Assembly: GCF_030683065.1 (NCBI RefSeq)
Contig: NZ_JAUXMX010000046.1
Coordinates: 1-64,000, forward strand
DNA length: 64,000 bases
Source: Pseudomonas sp.
Lineage (GTDB): Bacteria; Pseudomonadota; Gammaproteobacteria; Pseudomonadales; Pseudomonadaceae
Direction: 5' to 3'
Of this stretch, positions 29,467 through 38,499 are shown one piece after another. The number at the start of each line of letters is the position of its first letter. Position 1 is the first letter of the stretch. Both the position numbers and the translations under genes were made by a program. A model generated the notes under the pieces. That model was not told the DNA's origin and made no database searches. It saw nothing but the letters and a program-made list of their open reading frames with translations.

Positions 29467-30237
29467 ATGCACCCTTACTTCTCCCTGCAAGGCCGCACTG
29501 CCCTGGTAACGGGCGGCACTCGCGGTATCGGAAAAATGATTGCCAAAGCCTTTGTCGAAGCCGGCGCCAGCGTCTACGTTTGCGCCCGTGATGGCGAGGC
29601 CTGCGCGCAAACCGCCGCAGAGCTCTCAGCTTTCGGCACCTGTCACGGTATCGCCGCCAACCTGGCCAGCGAAGAAGGCGTGCAGGCCTTGGCCTCGCAG
29701 CTAGCGGGCGAAATCGGCGAGCTGGACATCCTGGTCAATAATGCTGGCACCACTTGGGGTGCACCGCTCGAATCCTACCCGGCCAAGGGCTGGGAAAAAG
29801 TCATGCAACTCAACGTGACCTCGGTGTTCAGCTGCATCCAGCAACTGCTGCCACTGTTGCGCAAAGCCGGGTCGGTGAGCAATCCGGCGCGGGTGATCAA
29901 TATCGGTTCGGTCGCTGGCATCAGCTCCCACGGCGAAGACGCCTATGCCTATGGCCCAAGCAAGGCTGCGCTGCATCAGCTGTCGCGCATGCTTGCCCGC
30001 GAACTGGTCGGCCAGCACATCAACGTCAACGTGATCGCCCCAGGGCGCTTTCCCAGCAAGATGACCCAACACATCATCCAGGATGACGCGGCTATGGCCG
30101 AAGATACCGCGCTAATCCCGATGCAGCGCTGGGGCCGCGAGGAAGAAATGGCCGCCCTGGCGATCAGCCTCGCCAGCACTGCCGGTGCCTATATGACCGG
30201 CAATATCATCCCTATCGACGGCGGCTTTCACCTCTAG
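29467..30237 (+). CDS. rhlG: SDR-family 3-oxoacyl reductase RhlG
   Basis: An NADPH-dependent beta-ketoacyl reductase of the short-chain dehydrogenase type, linked in P. aeruginosa to hydroxyacyl supply for rhamnolipid and polyhydroxyalkanoate. The 256 residues agree closely with RhlG as I remember it: start MHPYFSLQGRTALVTGG, cofactor motif TGGTRGIG, LVNNAGTTWGA, catalytic Ser in NIGSVAGISS, Tyr/Lys in YAYGPSKAALHQLSRM and the end GNIIPIDGGFHL. An AAAGGA site lies 5 bases before the ATG. No rhlAB genes are nearby, so it is unlikely to be rhamnolipid-specific here. Confidence 0.9.
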   Translation: MHPYFSLQGRTALVTGGTRGIGKMIAKAFVEAGASVYVCARDGEACAQTAAELSAFGTCHGIAANLASEEGVQALASQLAGEIGELDILVNNAGTTWGAPLESYPAKGWEKVMQLNVTSVFSCIQQLLPLLRKAGSVSNPARVINIGSVAGISSHGEDAYAYGPSKAALHQLSRMLARELVGQHINVNVIAPGRFPSKMTQHIIQDDAAMAEDTALIPMQRWGREEEMAALAISLASTAGAYMTGNIIPIDGGFHL

Positions 30238-30333
30238 CAGGCCGATGACTAACGACGCATGAGACGCTGCGGCAAGTCTGTGGCGCGGCACGAGTCAGGT
30301 ACTATGGCGGCGTTCTCTCTTGATCACGCCAGC

Positions 30334-31029
30334 ATGCCCTACTCCGTTTCCCCCATCGGCTTCGTCCGCTCCTGCTTCAAGGAGAAATTTGCCATTCCCC
30401 GTCAGCCACAATTGGCACCGGCGGCGCGCGGCGTATTGGAACTGGTTGCGCCCTTCGATAGCGGCGATGCCGTGCAAGGCCTGGAGCAGGTCAGCCATGT
30501 CTGGCTGTTGTTTCTATTTCACCAGGCACTGGAAGACCGGCCACGTCTGAAAGTACGCCCACCGCGCTTGGGCGGGAATAAATCGGTGGGCGTCTTCGCC
30601 ACCCGTGCCACCCACCGCCCAAACGGTATTGGCCAATCGGTGGTCAAACTGGACAAGGTCGAACCTGGCAAGCTCTGGCTGTCAGGCATCGATTTGCTCG
30701 ACGGCACCCCGGTACTGGATATCAAGCCCTATGTGCCCTACGCCGACAACGTCGCGACTGCCTACAACCGCATCGCCGACGCTGCGCCGCAGCTGATCGA
30801 GGTGCAATGGCTGGACGCGGCTCTTAGCCAGGCGCGCAGCCACGGCCTGCGACTGAACGAGCCCCTGGTCGAGCTGATCGAGCAATGCCTGGCCCAGGAT
30901 CCACGTCCGGCCTACCAAACCCCACAGCCCGAGCGGCGCTACGGCTCACGCTTCTGGGATGTCGATGTGCGCTGGCATTACCCAGAACCGGGAAAGATCT
31001 GCGTATTGGAAGTAGTGGCGGCAGGCTGA
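30334..31029 (+). CDS. trmO: tRNA (N6-threonylcarbamoyladenosine-37) N6-methyltransferase TrmO
   Basis: A SAM-dependent enzyme that methylates t6A37 of threonine tRNAs to m6t6A. The 231-residue protein shows the VirR/YaeB beta-barrel fold signature: SPIGFVRSCFKEKFAIPRQP, LEQVSHVWLLFLFHQ, GVFATRATHRPNGIGQS and LDGTPVLDIKPYVPYAD. The ATG at 30334 begins the family-conserved MPYSVSPIG; the in-frame ATG at 30304 is possible and would add 10 residues. It stands 97 bases after rhlG on the same strand. Confidence 0.92.
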   Translation: MPYSVSPIGFVRSCFKEKFAIPRQPQLAPAARGVLELVAPFDSGDAVQGLEQVSHVWLLFLFHQALEDRPRLKVRPPRLGGNKSVGVFATRATHRPNGIGQSVVKLDKVEPGKLWLSGIDLLDGTPVLDIKPYVPYADNVATAYNRIADAAPQLIEVQWLDAALSQARSHGLRLNEPLVELIEQCLAQDPRPAYQTPQPERRYGSRFWDVDVRWHYPEPGKICVLEVVAAG

Positions 31030-31369
31030 ACCATGGGTAAGTAAAGGGCGACGCACCCGTTAACTGTTGCACAAAGAGAAGCCACAATTGGGGCGGTAGC
31101 GTTCCGTTGAGGAGCAAAGCAGCGAAGCCGGACAAGCCATTCCGCCGCCTGCTGCCTGCGGCCTGCTGCGCTCGACACCAAGCCATCGATTGCATGCAAT
31201 GCCTAGCGGGGGCATGGCTGTGGCGTGAAGCCTCTTCACATGCTGATTGAAGTAATCCTTTCGCGGCGCTTGGGCTGCGGCTAAAGTTGGGCCCAAGGCG
31301 TTACCTTTTGGCACACCGCCACAGTCTTCTGCAAACCAGGGTTAATCCCGAGAACCCATAATTCACTTT
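31030..31369. other. Intergenic region, no gene seen
   Basis: About 340 bases between trmO and the PAS-GAF-GGDEF gene. No convincing open frame, terminator or operator was identified. It should hold the promoter of the downstream gene. Confidence 0.4.
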
Positions 31370-32737
31370 ATGAATAAACAGCCTTACGTGCCATCAGTTG
31401 ACCTCGTAGACCTTCTCCTCGATGCCATCTGTGTGGTCGACAAGCAAGGATGCTTCGTTTTTGTCAGCGCGGCCTGCGAGCGGATTTTTGGTTATACCCC
31501 CGAGGAAATGCTCGGCAGGAACATGATCGAACTGGTATTTCCGGAAGACCGCGCCAGAACGCTGCAAGCGGCCAGCGAAATCATGGCAGGCACTAGCAAG
31601 CCCAGCTTTGAAAATCGCTATGTGCGCAAGGATGGGCAGATCGTTCACATCATGTGGTCGGCACGCTGGTCGGCGGACGATCAACTGCGGATTGCCGTGG
31701 CCCATGACATCAGCGAACGCAAACACAGCGAGACCATGCAAGCAGCGCTCTATGCCATTTCCGAAGCGGCGCACCTGGCCAAGGATCTGCCCGGACTGTT
31801 CAAGAAAGTTCACTCAATCCTTGGCGAACTGCTGCCCGCCATCAACTTCTCAGTGGCTCTTTACGATGAGCAGAATGACCAACTGGACTTTCCTTATCAT
31901 ATAGATGAGCAGCACCAGGCACCGGCTCCGCACAAGCGCGATGCACCGACTCTCAGCGCCGAAATCATCCGCTCCGGGCAGACCTTGCTGCGCTCAGCCG
32001 AAACGCTGGCAACACTGCCCAAGCATGTACAGTCGATCGACTGCAGCTCACTGTATTGGCTCGGCGTGCCGCTCACCTCGCATAACGGCACCATTGGCGC
32101 CCTGGTAGTCCAGAGCTATACCCATGGCGAGCGCTACACCGACAAGGACAAAGAACTGCTGCAATTTGTCTCGACCCAGGTGGCGTCGTCCATCGAACGC
32201 CAGCAAATGCTCACTCGCCTGCAGTTCATGGCCCAATACGACGCACTCACCCACCTGCCCAACCGTGCACTGCTCCATGACCGTATGCACACGGCGCTGG
32301 CAAGGGCGCACCGGGTGCAGACGCAACTGTCGGTTCTGTTCCTCGACCTGGACAAGTTCAAGCAGGTCAACGATACATTCGGTCATGCCACCGGCGATCT
32401 ATTGCTACAAATGGTCGCCAATCGACTCAAGCAATGTATTCGCGAGTCCGATACGGTCGCGCGCCTGGGTGGCGACGAGTTCGTGATATTGATCGAGGAC
32501 TTCCACTCACCGGATCACGCGCTACTGATTGCCGAGAAAATCCGCGTGGCGCTCAACCAGCCGTTCGAGCTGGACGGCCAGTCCCACACAATTTTGCCGA
32601 GCATCGGGGTGGCGTTCTACCCACAGCATGGTGATGATGCGCAGCAGCTGCTAAACCATGCCGACAACGCCATGTATATCGCAAAGAAAAACGGCGGCAA
32701 CTGCTTTCAAGTCACCCTGGAGCCAAACTCACGCTGA
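31370..32737 (+). CDS. Diguanylate cyclase with PAS and GAF domains
   Basis: A soluble c-di-GMP synthase of 455 residues. A PAS domain (residues ~8-125; RIFGYTPEEMLGRNMIELVFP and the PAC tail RIAVAHDISERKHSE) is followed by a GAF domain (~135-280; ending YTDKDKELLQFVSTQVASSIERQ) and a GGDEF domain (~290-450) with the intact active site ARLGGDEFVIL and an RESD inhibitory site upstream. No membrane segment, so it probably senses an intracellular signal. No ligand or cofactor residues can be assigned. Transcribed alone. Confidence 0.88.
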   Translation: MNKQPYVPSVDLVDLLLDAICVVDKQGCFVFVSAACERIFGYTPEEMLGRNMIELVFPEDRARTLQAASEIMAGTSKPSFENRYVRKDGQIVHIMWSARWSADDQLRIAVAHDISERKHSETMQAALYAISEAAHLAKDLPGLFKKVHSILGELLPAINFSVALYDEQNDQLDFPYHIDEQHQAPAPHKRDAPTLSAEIIRSGQTLLRSAETLATLPKHVQSIDCSSLYWLGVPLTSHNGTIGALVVQSYTHGERYTDKDKELLQFVSTQVASSIERQQMLTRLQFMAQYDALTHLPNRALLHDRMHTALARAHRVQTQLSVLFLDLDKFKQVNDTFGHATGDLLLQMVANRLKQCIRESDTVARLGGDEFVILIEDFHSPDHALLIAEKIRVALNQPFELDGQSHTILPSIGVAFYPQHGDDAQQLLNHADNAMYIAKKNGGNCFQVTLEPNSR

Positions 32738-32862
32738 GAGCTCGCCGCCCGTTCCAGCGCGGACTCGACGGTTGGGCACATCCGCGGCGGTACAACACAT
32801 AGATCGGATGTAATGCGCAGGCAATGTGTCAGCGCAGGACGTTTCTGCGAATTGCATCCGCG

Positions 32863-32901
32863 CAAAAAAATCCCGTTCACTTGAGTCAAGGGAACGGGAT
32901 T
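32863..32901 (-). terminator. Terminator of fpr
   Basis: Read on the minus strand, AATCCCGTTC pairs with GAACGGGATT (10 bp) around a 13-base loop and runs into seven T residues, 34 bases after the fpr stop codon. Confidence 0.88.
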
Positions 32902-32934
32902 GCAGCTGCAGCAAGCCTTTGCAGTCTCTGGAGC

Positions 32935-33714
32935 TTACTTCTCGACGAATGCACGCTCGATCAGATAATCGCCTGGCTCGCCCATACGCGGGGAGATTTT
33001 CAGGCCGAAGCTGTCGAGCACTGCCGCGGTTTCGTCGAGCATACTCGGGCTGCCGCAGATCATTGCACGGTCGTCCTGTGGATTAATCGGCGGCAGGCCG
33101 ATATCACGGAACAATTTACCACTGCGCATCAGGTCGGTCAGACGGCCCTGGTTCTCGAACTCTTCGCGGGTCACGGTCGGGTAGTAAATCAACTTGTCCT
33201 TCAAGGCATCGCCGAAGTATTCGTTTTGCGGCAAATGCTCGGTAATGAACTCGCGGTAGGCCACTTCGTTGACGTAACGCACGCCGTGCACCAGCACGAC
33301 TTTCTCGTAGCGCTCGTAGGTTTCCGGGTCCTGAATCACACTCATAAAGGGCGCCAGGCCAGTGCCGGTGCTGAGCAGGTAGAGGTGTTTGCCAGGCAGC
33401 AAGTCATCCAGCACCAGGGTGCCGGTGGGCTTGCGGCTGACCATCAGTTCGTCACCCGGCTTGAGGTGCTGCAACTGCGAGGTCAGCGGGCCGTCCTGCA
33501 CCTTGATGCTGAAAAACTCCAGATGCTCTTCGTAGTTGGGGCTGGCAATCGAATAAGCACGCATCAGCGGGCGGCCATTGTCCTGCTGCAAGCCGATCAT
33601 CACGAACTGGCCGTTTTCGAAACGCAACCCGGTATTACGGGTGGTCTTGAAGCTGAACAGGGTGTCGTTCCAATGGTGGACGCTGAGTACGCGCTCGACG
33701 TTCAGATTGCTCAT
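32935..33714 (-). CDS. fpr: Ferredoxin-NADP+ reductase Fpr
   Basis: A FAD-containing oxidoreductase of 259 residues that exchanges electrons between NADPH and ferredoxin or flavodoxin, important under oxidative stress and iron limitation. The FAD-binding motif RAYSIASPNY (R-x-Y-S), the pyrophosphate/NADPH region LSTGTGLAPFMSVIQD and the ICGSPSMLDE motif are all present; the C-terminus ends in FVEK, as typical of the bacterial subclass. GAGGAA lies 8 bases upstream of the ATG. It is divergent from finR, its known activator in Pseudomonas. Confidence 0.95.
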   Translation of the reverse strand: MSNLNVERVLSVHHWNDTLFSFKTTRNTGLRFENGQFVMIGLQQDNGRPLMRAYSIASPNYEEHLEFFSIKVQDGPLTSQLQHLKPGDELMVSRKPTGTLVLDDLLPGKHLYLLSTGTGLAPFMSVIQDPETYERYEKVVLVHGVRYVNEVAYREFITEHLPQNEYFGDALKDKLIYYPTVTREEFENQGRLTDLMRSGKLFRDIGLPPINPQDDRAMICGSPSMLDETAAVLDSFGLKISPRMGEPGDYLIERAFVEK

Positions 33715-33790
33715 GCTGGTTCCTCAAGAAGCGCTGGCATAGTTACGGTTGCAGCAGATTCTAGGCGGGCGCAGAATATCTGTTAAGTGA

Positions 33791-33816
33791 ATAATCAAGA
33801 TATAGGTTATCGGTTA
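33791..33816. promoter_or_regulatory. Candidate FinR operator between fpr and finR
   Basis: An A/T-rich imperfect dyad, ATAATC (33791-33796) and GGTTAT (33805-33810) with an 8-base spacer, followed immediately by a second GGTTAT. The T-N11-A-like symmetry in the divergent promoter region fits LysR-type binding. It lies only 8-33 bases before the finR start, so autoregulation is plausible. Assignment is inferred from position. Confidence 0.4.
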
Positions 33817-33823
33817 TATAGAT

Positions 33824-34750
33824 ATGCGATTTACCCTCAGACAACTGCAGATTTTTGTTGCCGTCGCCCAGCAGGGCAACGTCTCGCGCGCCGCCGAATC
33901 GCTGGCCCTGTCGCAGTCGGCCACCAGCACCTCGCTGAGCGAACTGGAGCGCCAGTCCGATTGCCAGCTGTTCGACCGGGCCGGCAAGCGTCTTAGCCTC
34001 AACGCCCTGGGCATGCAATTACTGCCTCAGGCGGTGGCGATGCTCGACCAGGCCAGGGAAATCGAGCGCCTGCTGGGCGGCAAAAGCGGCTTTGGCTCAT
34101 TGAACGTCGGCGCCACGCTGACTGTCGGCAATTACCTGGCCACCCTGCTGATCGGCAGCTTCATGCAGCGTCACCCGGAATGTCGAGTGAAACTGCAGGT
34201 GCACAACACCGCTTATGTGGTGCAACAGATCGCCCACTACGAACTGGACATGGGCTTGATCGAAGGCGATTGCCAGCACCCGGATATCGAGGTGCAACCC
34301 TGGGTGAAGGACGAATTGGTGGTGTTCTGCGCGCCGCAGCATGCCCTGGCCAAACGCGGAGAAGCCAGCGTGGAAGAGCTGACTCGCGAGGCGTGGATTC
34401 TGCGCGAGCAAGGTTCCGGTACCCGCCTGACCTTCGATCAGGCCATGCGCCATCACCCCAGCAGCCTGAATATCCGCCTGGAGCTGGAACACACCGAAGC
34501 CATCAAGCGCGCGGTGGAGTCCGGCCTGGGGATCGGCTGCATTTCCCGCCTGGCCCTACGGGATGCGTTTCGCCGTGGCAGCCTGGTGGCGCTGGAAACG
34601 CCCGAACTGGATCTACGTCGGCAGTTCTACTTTATCTGGCACAAACAAAAATACCAGACCGCAGCCATGCGCGAATTTATCGAGCTATGCCGAGCACTAA
34701 CTGCCGGAGTCAAGCGCAGCGACGAGATCGTTCTGCCGAACATTGCCTGA
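33824..34750 (+). CDS. finR: LysR-family regulator FinR
   Basis: A 308-residue LysR-type transcription factor. The N-terminal winged helix-turn-helix is clear (LRQLQIFVAVAQQGNVSRAA, LSQSATSTSLSELERQ), followed by the effector-binding domain. In P. putida and P. aeruginosa FinR lies divergent from fpr and activates it under oxidative and osmotic stress, which is exactly the arrangement here. The CysB/GltC-like branch ligand is unknown. Confidence 0.9.
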   Translation: MRFTLRQLQIFVAVAQQGNVSRAAESLALSQSATSTSLSELERQSDCQLFDRAGKRLSLNALGMQLLPQAVAMLDQAREIERLLGGKSGFGSLNVGATLTVGNYLATLLIGSFMQRHPECRVKLQVHNTAYVVQQIAHYELDMGLIEGDCQHPDIEVQPWVKDELVVFCAPQHALAKRGEASVEELTREAWILREQGSGTRLTFDQAMRHHPSSLNIRLELEHTEAIKRAVESGLGIGCISRLALRDAFRRGSLVALETPELDLRRQFYFIWHKQKYQTAAMREFIELCRALTAGVKRSDEIVLPNIA

Positions 34751-34777
34751 CCGCCGCCGCTCTCGGGCCGCCGGCCA

Positions 34778-35143
34778 TCAGCCCAGCAGGATCACCGTCC
34801 AGACACTGGCAATCAATGCCAGGGACATGAATTGCGCGGCACTGCCCATGTCCTTGGCGTTTTTCGACAAGGGATGCAGTTCCAGGGAGATACGATCAAC
34901 CGCTGCTTCCAGCGCAGAATTGAGCAGCTCGACGATCAACGCCAGCAGACAGACACCGACCATCAGGGCGCGCTCGCCCCGACTCACATCGCTGTAGAAG
35001 GCCAGTGGAATCAGCACCAGATTGAGCAGCATCAATTGACGAAATGCGGCTTCGCCAGAAATCGCGACGCGCAATCCCGCCAGCGAATAACCTGCAGCAT
35101 TAACAATACGTTTAAGGCCGGTCTGGCCCTTGAATGGCGACAT
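34778..35143 (-). CDS. dgkA: Diacylglycerol kinase DgkA
   Basis: A 121-residue inner-membrane kinase with three transmembrane helices that phosphorylates diacylglycerol to phosphatidic acid, recycling the diacylglycerol released during periplasmic glucan phosphoglycerol transfer and other reactions. Signature residues are present: EAAFRQ near residue 31, ELLNSALEAAVDR with the catalytic Glu, and NAKDMGSAAQ. The C-terminal helix ends the protein. It lies 78 bases downstream of erdR on the same strand, an arrangement I know from other Pseudomonas. Confidence 0.93.
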   Translation of the reverse strand: MSPFKGQTGLKRIVNAAGYSLAGLRVAISGEAAFRQLMLLNLVLIPLAFYSDVSRGERALMVGVCLLALIVELLNSALEAAVDRISLELHPLSKNAKDMGSAAQFMSLALIASVWTVILLG

Positions 35144-35221
35144 AATACGGCTGCCTGGAATGTAAAAAGCCGGCTGGCAACATAACTATAGACTGGCACC
35201 AACAAAGCAACCCAAGCCTGC

Positions 35222-35869
35222 TCAACTACTCGGGATCGACTCCATCTGCTGCAACAGCAGCGCCGCCTGAGTGCGGGTACGCACGCCGAGCTTACGAAAT
35301 ATTGCGGTGACATGCGCCTTCACCGTCGCCTCGGAAACGCTCAGTTCGTAGGCAATCTGCTTGTTCAGCAAGCCATCGCAGACCATGGTCAACACCCGGA
35401 ACTGCTGCGGGGTCAGGCTGGCCAAGCCCGCACTGGCAGCCTTGGCCTCGGCAGACACCTGGGCAGCCTCCTCGGTTTGCTCCGGCCACCAGGTATCACC
35501 ATCCAGCACCACTTGCACGGCCGTCTGGATACTCTGCAGGGAACTCGATTTGGGAATGAAGCCACTCGCACCGAACTCACGCGCCCGCGCTACCACGGCG
35601 GCCTCTTCCTGTGCAGAAACCATCACCACCGGCACTTGCGGGTATTGCCCGCGCAGCAATACCAGGCCGGAAAAACCATAGGCACCAGGCATGTTGAGAT
35701 CGAGCAGAACCAGATCCCAATCTGACTTTTCTGCCAGGCAGGCTTCCAACTCGGCGATGCTGGCTGCTTCCACTAATCGTAACTGCGGGCCGAGGCCCAA
35801 GGTCAGCGCCTGCTGAAGTGCGCTGCGAAAAAGTGGATGATCATCAGCAATCAGGATTTCATAGGCCAT
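35222..35869 (-). CDS. erdR: LuxR-type response regulator ErdR
   Basis: A two-component response regulator of 215 residues. The receiver domain (residues 1-120) has the acidic pocket IADDHP, the phosphorylation Asp in LLDLNMPG and the conserved Lys in FIPKSS; the NarL/FixJ-type helix-turn-helix follows (LTPQQFRVLTMVCDGLLNKQ onward). In P. aeruginosa ErdR controls ethanol oxidation and acetate utilisation. An AGGAT site precedes the ATG. No sensor kinase is next to it, as in other pseudomonads. Confidence 0.88.
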   Translation of the reverse strand: MAYEILIADDHPLFRSALQQALTLGLGPQLRLVEAASIAELEACLAEKSDWDLVLLDLNMPGAYGFSGLVLLRGQYPQVPVVMVSAQEEAAVVARAREFGASGFIPKSSSLQSIQTAVQVVLDGDTWWPEQTEEAAQVSAEAKAASAGLASLTPQQFRVLTMVCDGLLNKQIAYELSVSEATVKAHVTAIFRKLGVRTRTQAALLLQQMESIPSS

Positions 35870-36072
35870 TGCAGATCCTGTTCTTGTTATGTGGGTAACG
35901 CTGGCACTGGCTCATCGAAGGAAACTCAACAGCCAGCTCAATTTAGCCATGCATAGTACACGGGCAAGCACACATGCGCCTAAGGCGGCGCTCAGCATGC
36001 CGAGCGATCATGGAGTGGTCAAGCGAGTTACTTTACGTCACAGTTCGCGACTTTGTTCAACGAGACTGTTTT

Positions 36073-37026
36073 ATGCAAAGCCAAGCCCTGCGCGCTGACC
36101 TCTTGATGCTGCTGACTGCGATGATCTGGGGCTCGGCCTTCGTCGCCCAGCGCCTGGGCATGGACTCGATAGGCCCCTTCCTCTATAGCGGCCTGCGCTT
36201 TGCTTTGGCGGTATTGATTCTGCTGCCCCTGCTACCGCTGCTTGAGCGTCGTTCGCGCAGCGCGCCAAGCGTACCGCTGAACCGTCAACTGCTGCTCGGT
36301 GGCGGCCTGATGGGCTTGGCGTTGGCCCTGGGGATCAACCTGCAGCAGGCTGGTTTGCTCTTTACCAGTGTCACCAACGCCGGATTCATCACCGGCCTGT
36401 ATGTGATCATTGTGCCCTTGCTCGGCCTGCTGATCGGCCACAAGACGGGGCTGGGCATCTGGCTGGGCGCTTCGCTGGCGGTGGGCGGGATGTTCCTGCT
36501 CAGCGTCGGCGAAGGCTTTCAAGTCGCCTATGGCGACTGGCTACAGTTGGCCGGCGCATTTGTCTGGGCGGTGCATGTGCTGCTGGTCGGGGTTTTCGCC
36601 AGACGCCATGATCCATTGCGCCTGGCCGTGGTGCAATTTGCCACCTGTGCGCTGATCAGCCTGTTGTTGGCGTTGATCTTCGAGGACATCCAGCTTGACT
36701 CGATCATCGCTGCCGGACCGGCGATTCTGTATGGCGGCCTGTTCGGTGTGGCCATCGGCTTCACCTTGCAGGTGGTCGCGCAAAAGCATGCGATCGCCTC
36801 GCATGCCGCAATCATCCTCTCGCTCGAGGCCGTGTTTGCCGCCATTGCCGGCGCCTGGCTACTGGGCGAAGCGTTGCAACTGCGCGGTTATTTCGGCTGT
36901 GCGCTGATGCTCGCTGGCATGCTCCTGGCGCAACTATGGCCGAAAAAAACCAGCACACCGCTCACAGAAACAGCCGCAAGCGCTGATGCAGCGAGTCGTT
37001 CAGGTCAACCGCGCGCGGAGCTTTAG
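36073..37026 (+). CDS. EamA/DMT-family transporter
   Basis: A 317-residue inner-membrane protein with about ten helices in two similar EamA halves (LLMLLTAMIWGSAFVAQRLG at the N-terminus; WLQLAGAFVWAVHVLLVG starting the second). Members export or import small metabolites such as amino acids; the substrate is not visible. I chose the ATG at 36073 because the in-frame upstream extension from 35974 is hydrophilic and unlike the family. The last 65 bases overlap the convergent DTW-domain gene. Confidence 0.82.
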   Translation: MQSQALRADLLMLLTAMIWGSAFVAQRLGMDSIGPFLYSGLRFALAVLILLPLLPLLERRSRSAPSVPLNRQLLLGGGLMGLALALGINLQQAGLLFTSVTNAGFITGLYVIIVPLLGLLIGHKTGLGIWLGASLAVGGMFLLSVGEGFQVAYGDWLQLAGAFVWAVHVLLVGVFARRHDPLRLAVVQFATCALISLLLALIFEDIQLDSIIAAGPAILYGGLFGVAIGFTLQVVAQKHAIASHAAIILSLEAVFAAIAGAWLLGEALQLRGYFGCALMLAGMLLAQLWPKKTSTPLTETAASADAASRSGQPRAEL

Positions 37027-37672
37027 CCGCCAGGTAGTGCTGGCTAAAGACATCCAGGTAGGCATTCAGCGCATCGGCGGCCTGCTGATCACCGGCCAGC
37101 TCCAAGCAAAGCGCCGCCACCTCGGCGGTGCACAGGTGATCGTCGCGTGTGGAGCGCCGCAGGCGATAGCGTGACAACTGCTCGGGCTGCAGGCTGAGCA
37201 CCGGCAAGCCTTCTAGGTAAGGGCTTTTGCGGAACATCTTGCGTGCTTCGGTCCAGGTCGCATCAAGCAGGATGAACAATGGCCGCTTGCCAGGCACAGG
37301 CTGCACCTCGCTGACCACCCGCTCAGGCGCGACGTATTCACCAGGAAAGACCAGATAGGGTTGCCACTGCGGATCACTCAGCAGCGCCAGCAAGTCAGGC
37401 TCGACTACGGTGCGCAACCAGCCAAAGGCCGATGTGTCGCCCACCACATCGGCAATCAACCAACCGGTATTGCTCGGCTTGAGCGCCTCGACATCATGCA
37501 TCAGCAAGCACATGCCCGACCTCGCTTCCACCTGCGGACGCCAGGCGCACAGGCAATGACTCAGCGCGAGCCGACAACGCTGGCAACGCACAGCCTTGGA
37601 ACCTCGGGCAAGAAAGGGTTTTTCACTACGGGCAATGCGCGCGGCACGCAAACGAGCGACGGCATGGCTCAT
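36962..37672 (-). CDS. DTW-domain tRNA-uridine aminocarboxypropyltransferase
   Basis: A SAM-dependent enzyme that probably forms acp3U on tRNA (TapT/TuaA family). The 236-residue protein has the Cys cluster CQRCRLALSHCLC near residue 35, the SAM-pocket motif LLDATWTEARKM (the D-x-T-W signature) and the conserved RLRRSTRDDHLCTAEV near residue 175. The ATG at 37672 starts MSHAVARLRAARI; the frame is open further upstream, but nothing there looks conserved. Its 3' end overlaps the EamA gene by 65 bases, so antisense transcription between the two is likely. Confidence 0.85.
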   Translation of the reverse strand: MSHAVARLRAARIARSEKPFLARGSKAVRCQRCRLALSHCLCAWRPQVEARSGMCLLMHDVEALKPSNTGWLIADVVGDTSAFGWLRTVVEPDLLALLSDPQWQPYLVFPGEYVAPERVVSEVQPVPGKRPLFILLDATWTEARKMFRKSPYLEGLPVLSLQPEQLSRYRLRRSTRDDHLCTAEVAALCLELAGDQQAADALNAYLDVFSQHYLAAKAPRAVDLNDSLHQRLRLFL

Positions 37673-37859
37673 GTGTAAAGCATTCCGCAGCGAGAGATGA
37701 AAGGCATGTTGAGTCCTGGCGTGATAAGCAGGCCAGTCTAACAAAGCGCCCACTATTGCAGGGATCTACCCTGCCGGTTGCAAGGTAAGCTGGTCACCTA
37801 CTGAACCTCGGCAGGCTGATGCCTGTCTCAAAGGGTTCTAACTGACTGCGGAGAAGCCC

Positions 37860-38252
37860 ATGCTGCGCCTGATTGCTCTAACCCTTGCCCTACCTGCGCT
37901 GGCTCAGGGTGCATCGCTGAACAACTTCGAGCTGAGTAAGGCTCTCGAACGCGTCGCCCGCGAAAGCAGCGTTGGCACGCCACGGGCGATCAACGAAGAC
38001 ATTCTCGACCAGGGTTATAGCGTCGACGGTAATGAGCTGGTCAACCACCTGAGCGTGCGCCCCGAGCATGCTGCGCGGATGCGTGGCAACCCGGATAGCG
38101 TGCGCGCGCAGCTGGCCAACAGCGTGTGCCGCAACGCGGGCTACCGCCAGCTATTGGACAGCGGCGCTGTCTTGCGTTACGAGTTCAGCGAGTACAAGAC
38201 CAACCGCCCGGTCGTCAGCGAGCGTTTCAGCAACAGCGACTGCGGCGAGTAG
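37860..38252 (+). CDS. PA3611-like secreted protein, quorum-sensing-regulated family
   Basis: A 130-residue exported protein with a short signal peptide (MLRLIALTLALPALAQGA) and a mature domain containing two Cys (SVCRNAGYR and SDCGE), suited for one disulfide. The conserved stretch RVARESSVGTPRAINEDILDQ and GNELVNHLSVRPEHAARMRG agrees with PA3611 of P. aeruginosa, whose transcription responds to quorum sensing; its molecular function is not settled. A GGAGAAGCCC site lies before the ATG. Confidence 0.8.
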   Translation: MLRLIALTLALPALAQGASLNNFELSKALERVARESSVGTPRAINEDILDQGYSVDGNELVNHLSVRPEHAARMRGNPDSVRAQLANSVCRNAGYRQLLDSGAVLRYEFSEYKTNRPVVSERFSNSDCGE

Positions 38253-38425
38253 GCCTGCCAGTCAGTCAGTGCGTCACGCGCCTCACCGGCGAAAAGTTTT
38301 TGCACGGGATTCGGGCTCGACCAAGGCAGGGCCGGCCAGCTCGCTGACACTCGGCAATAGTTGAGGCATGGAGGCATGCTCCGCATCGTTTGGCCCAGTC
38401 CAGGGCAACCCAAACATCCGAAATG

Positions 38426-38439
38426 CTGACCTGCATCAA
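38426..38439 (+). promoter_or_regulatory. Possible weak ANR-like box upstream of beta-CASP RNase
   Basis: CTGAC-CTGC-ATCAA matches TTGATN4ATCAA at 8 of 10 positions, 61-74 bases upstream of the next gene start. Alone this could be chance; other ANR boxes in the window make it worth noting. Confidence 0.3.
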
Positions 38440-38499
38440 GGTCGTCGACGGGCCTTCCCGGCACCCTGAAGTCACTCGTCATCATCAAGGATTTCCGAC

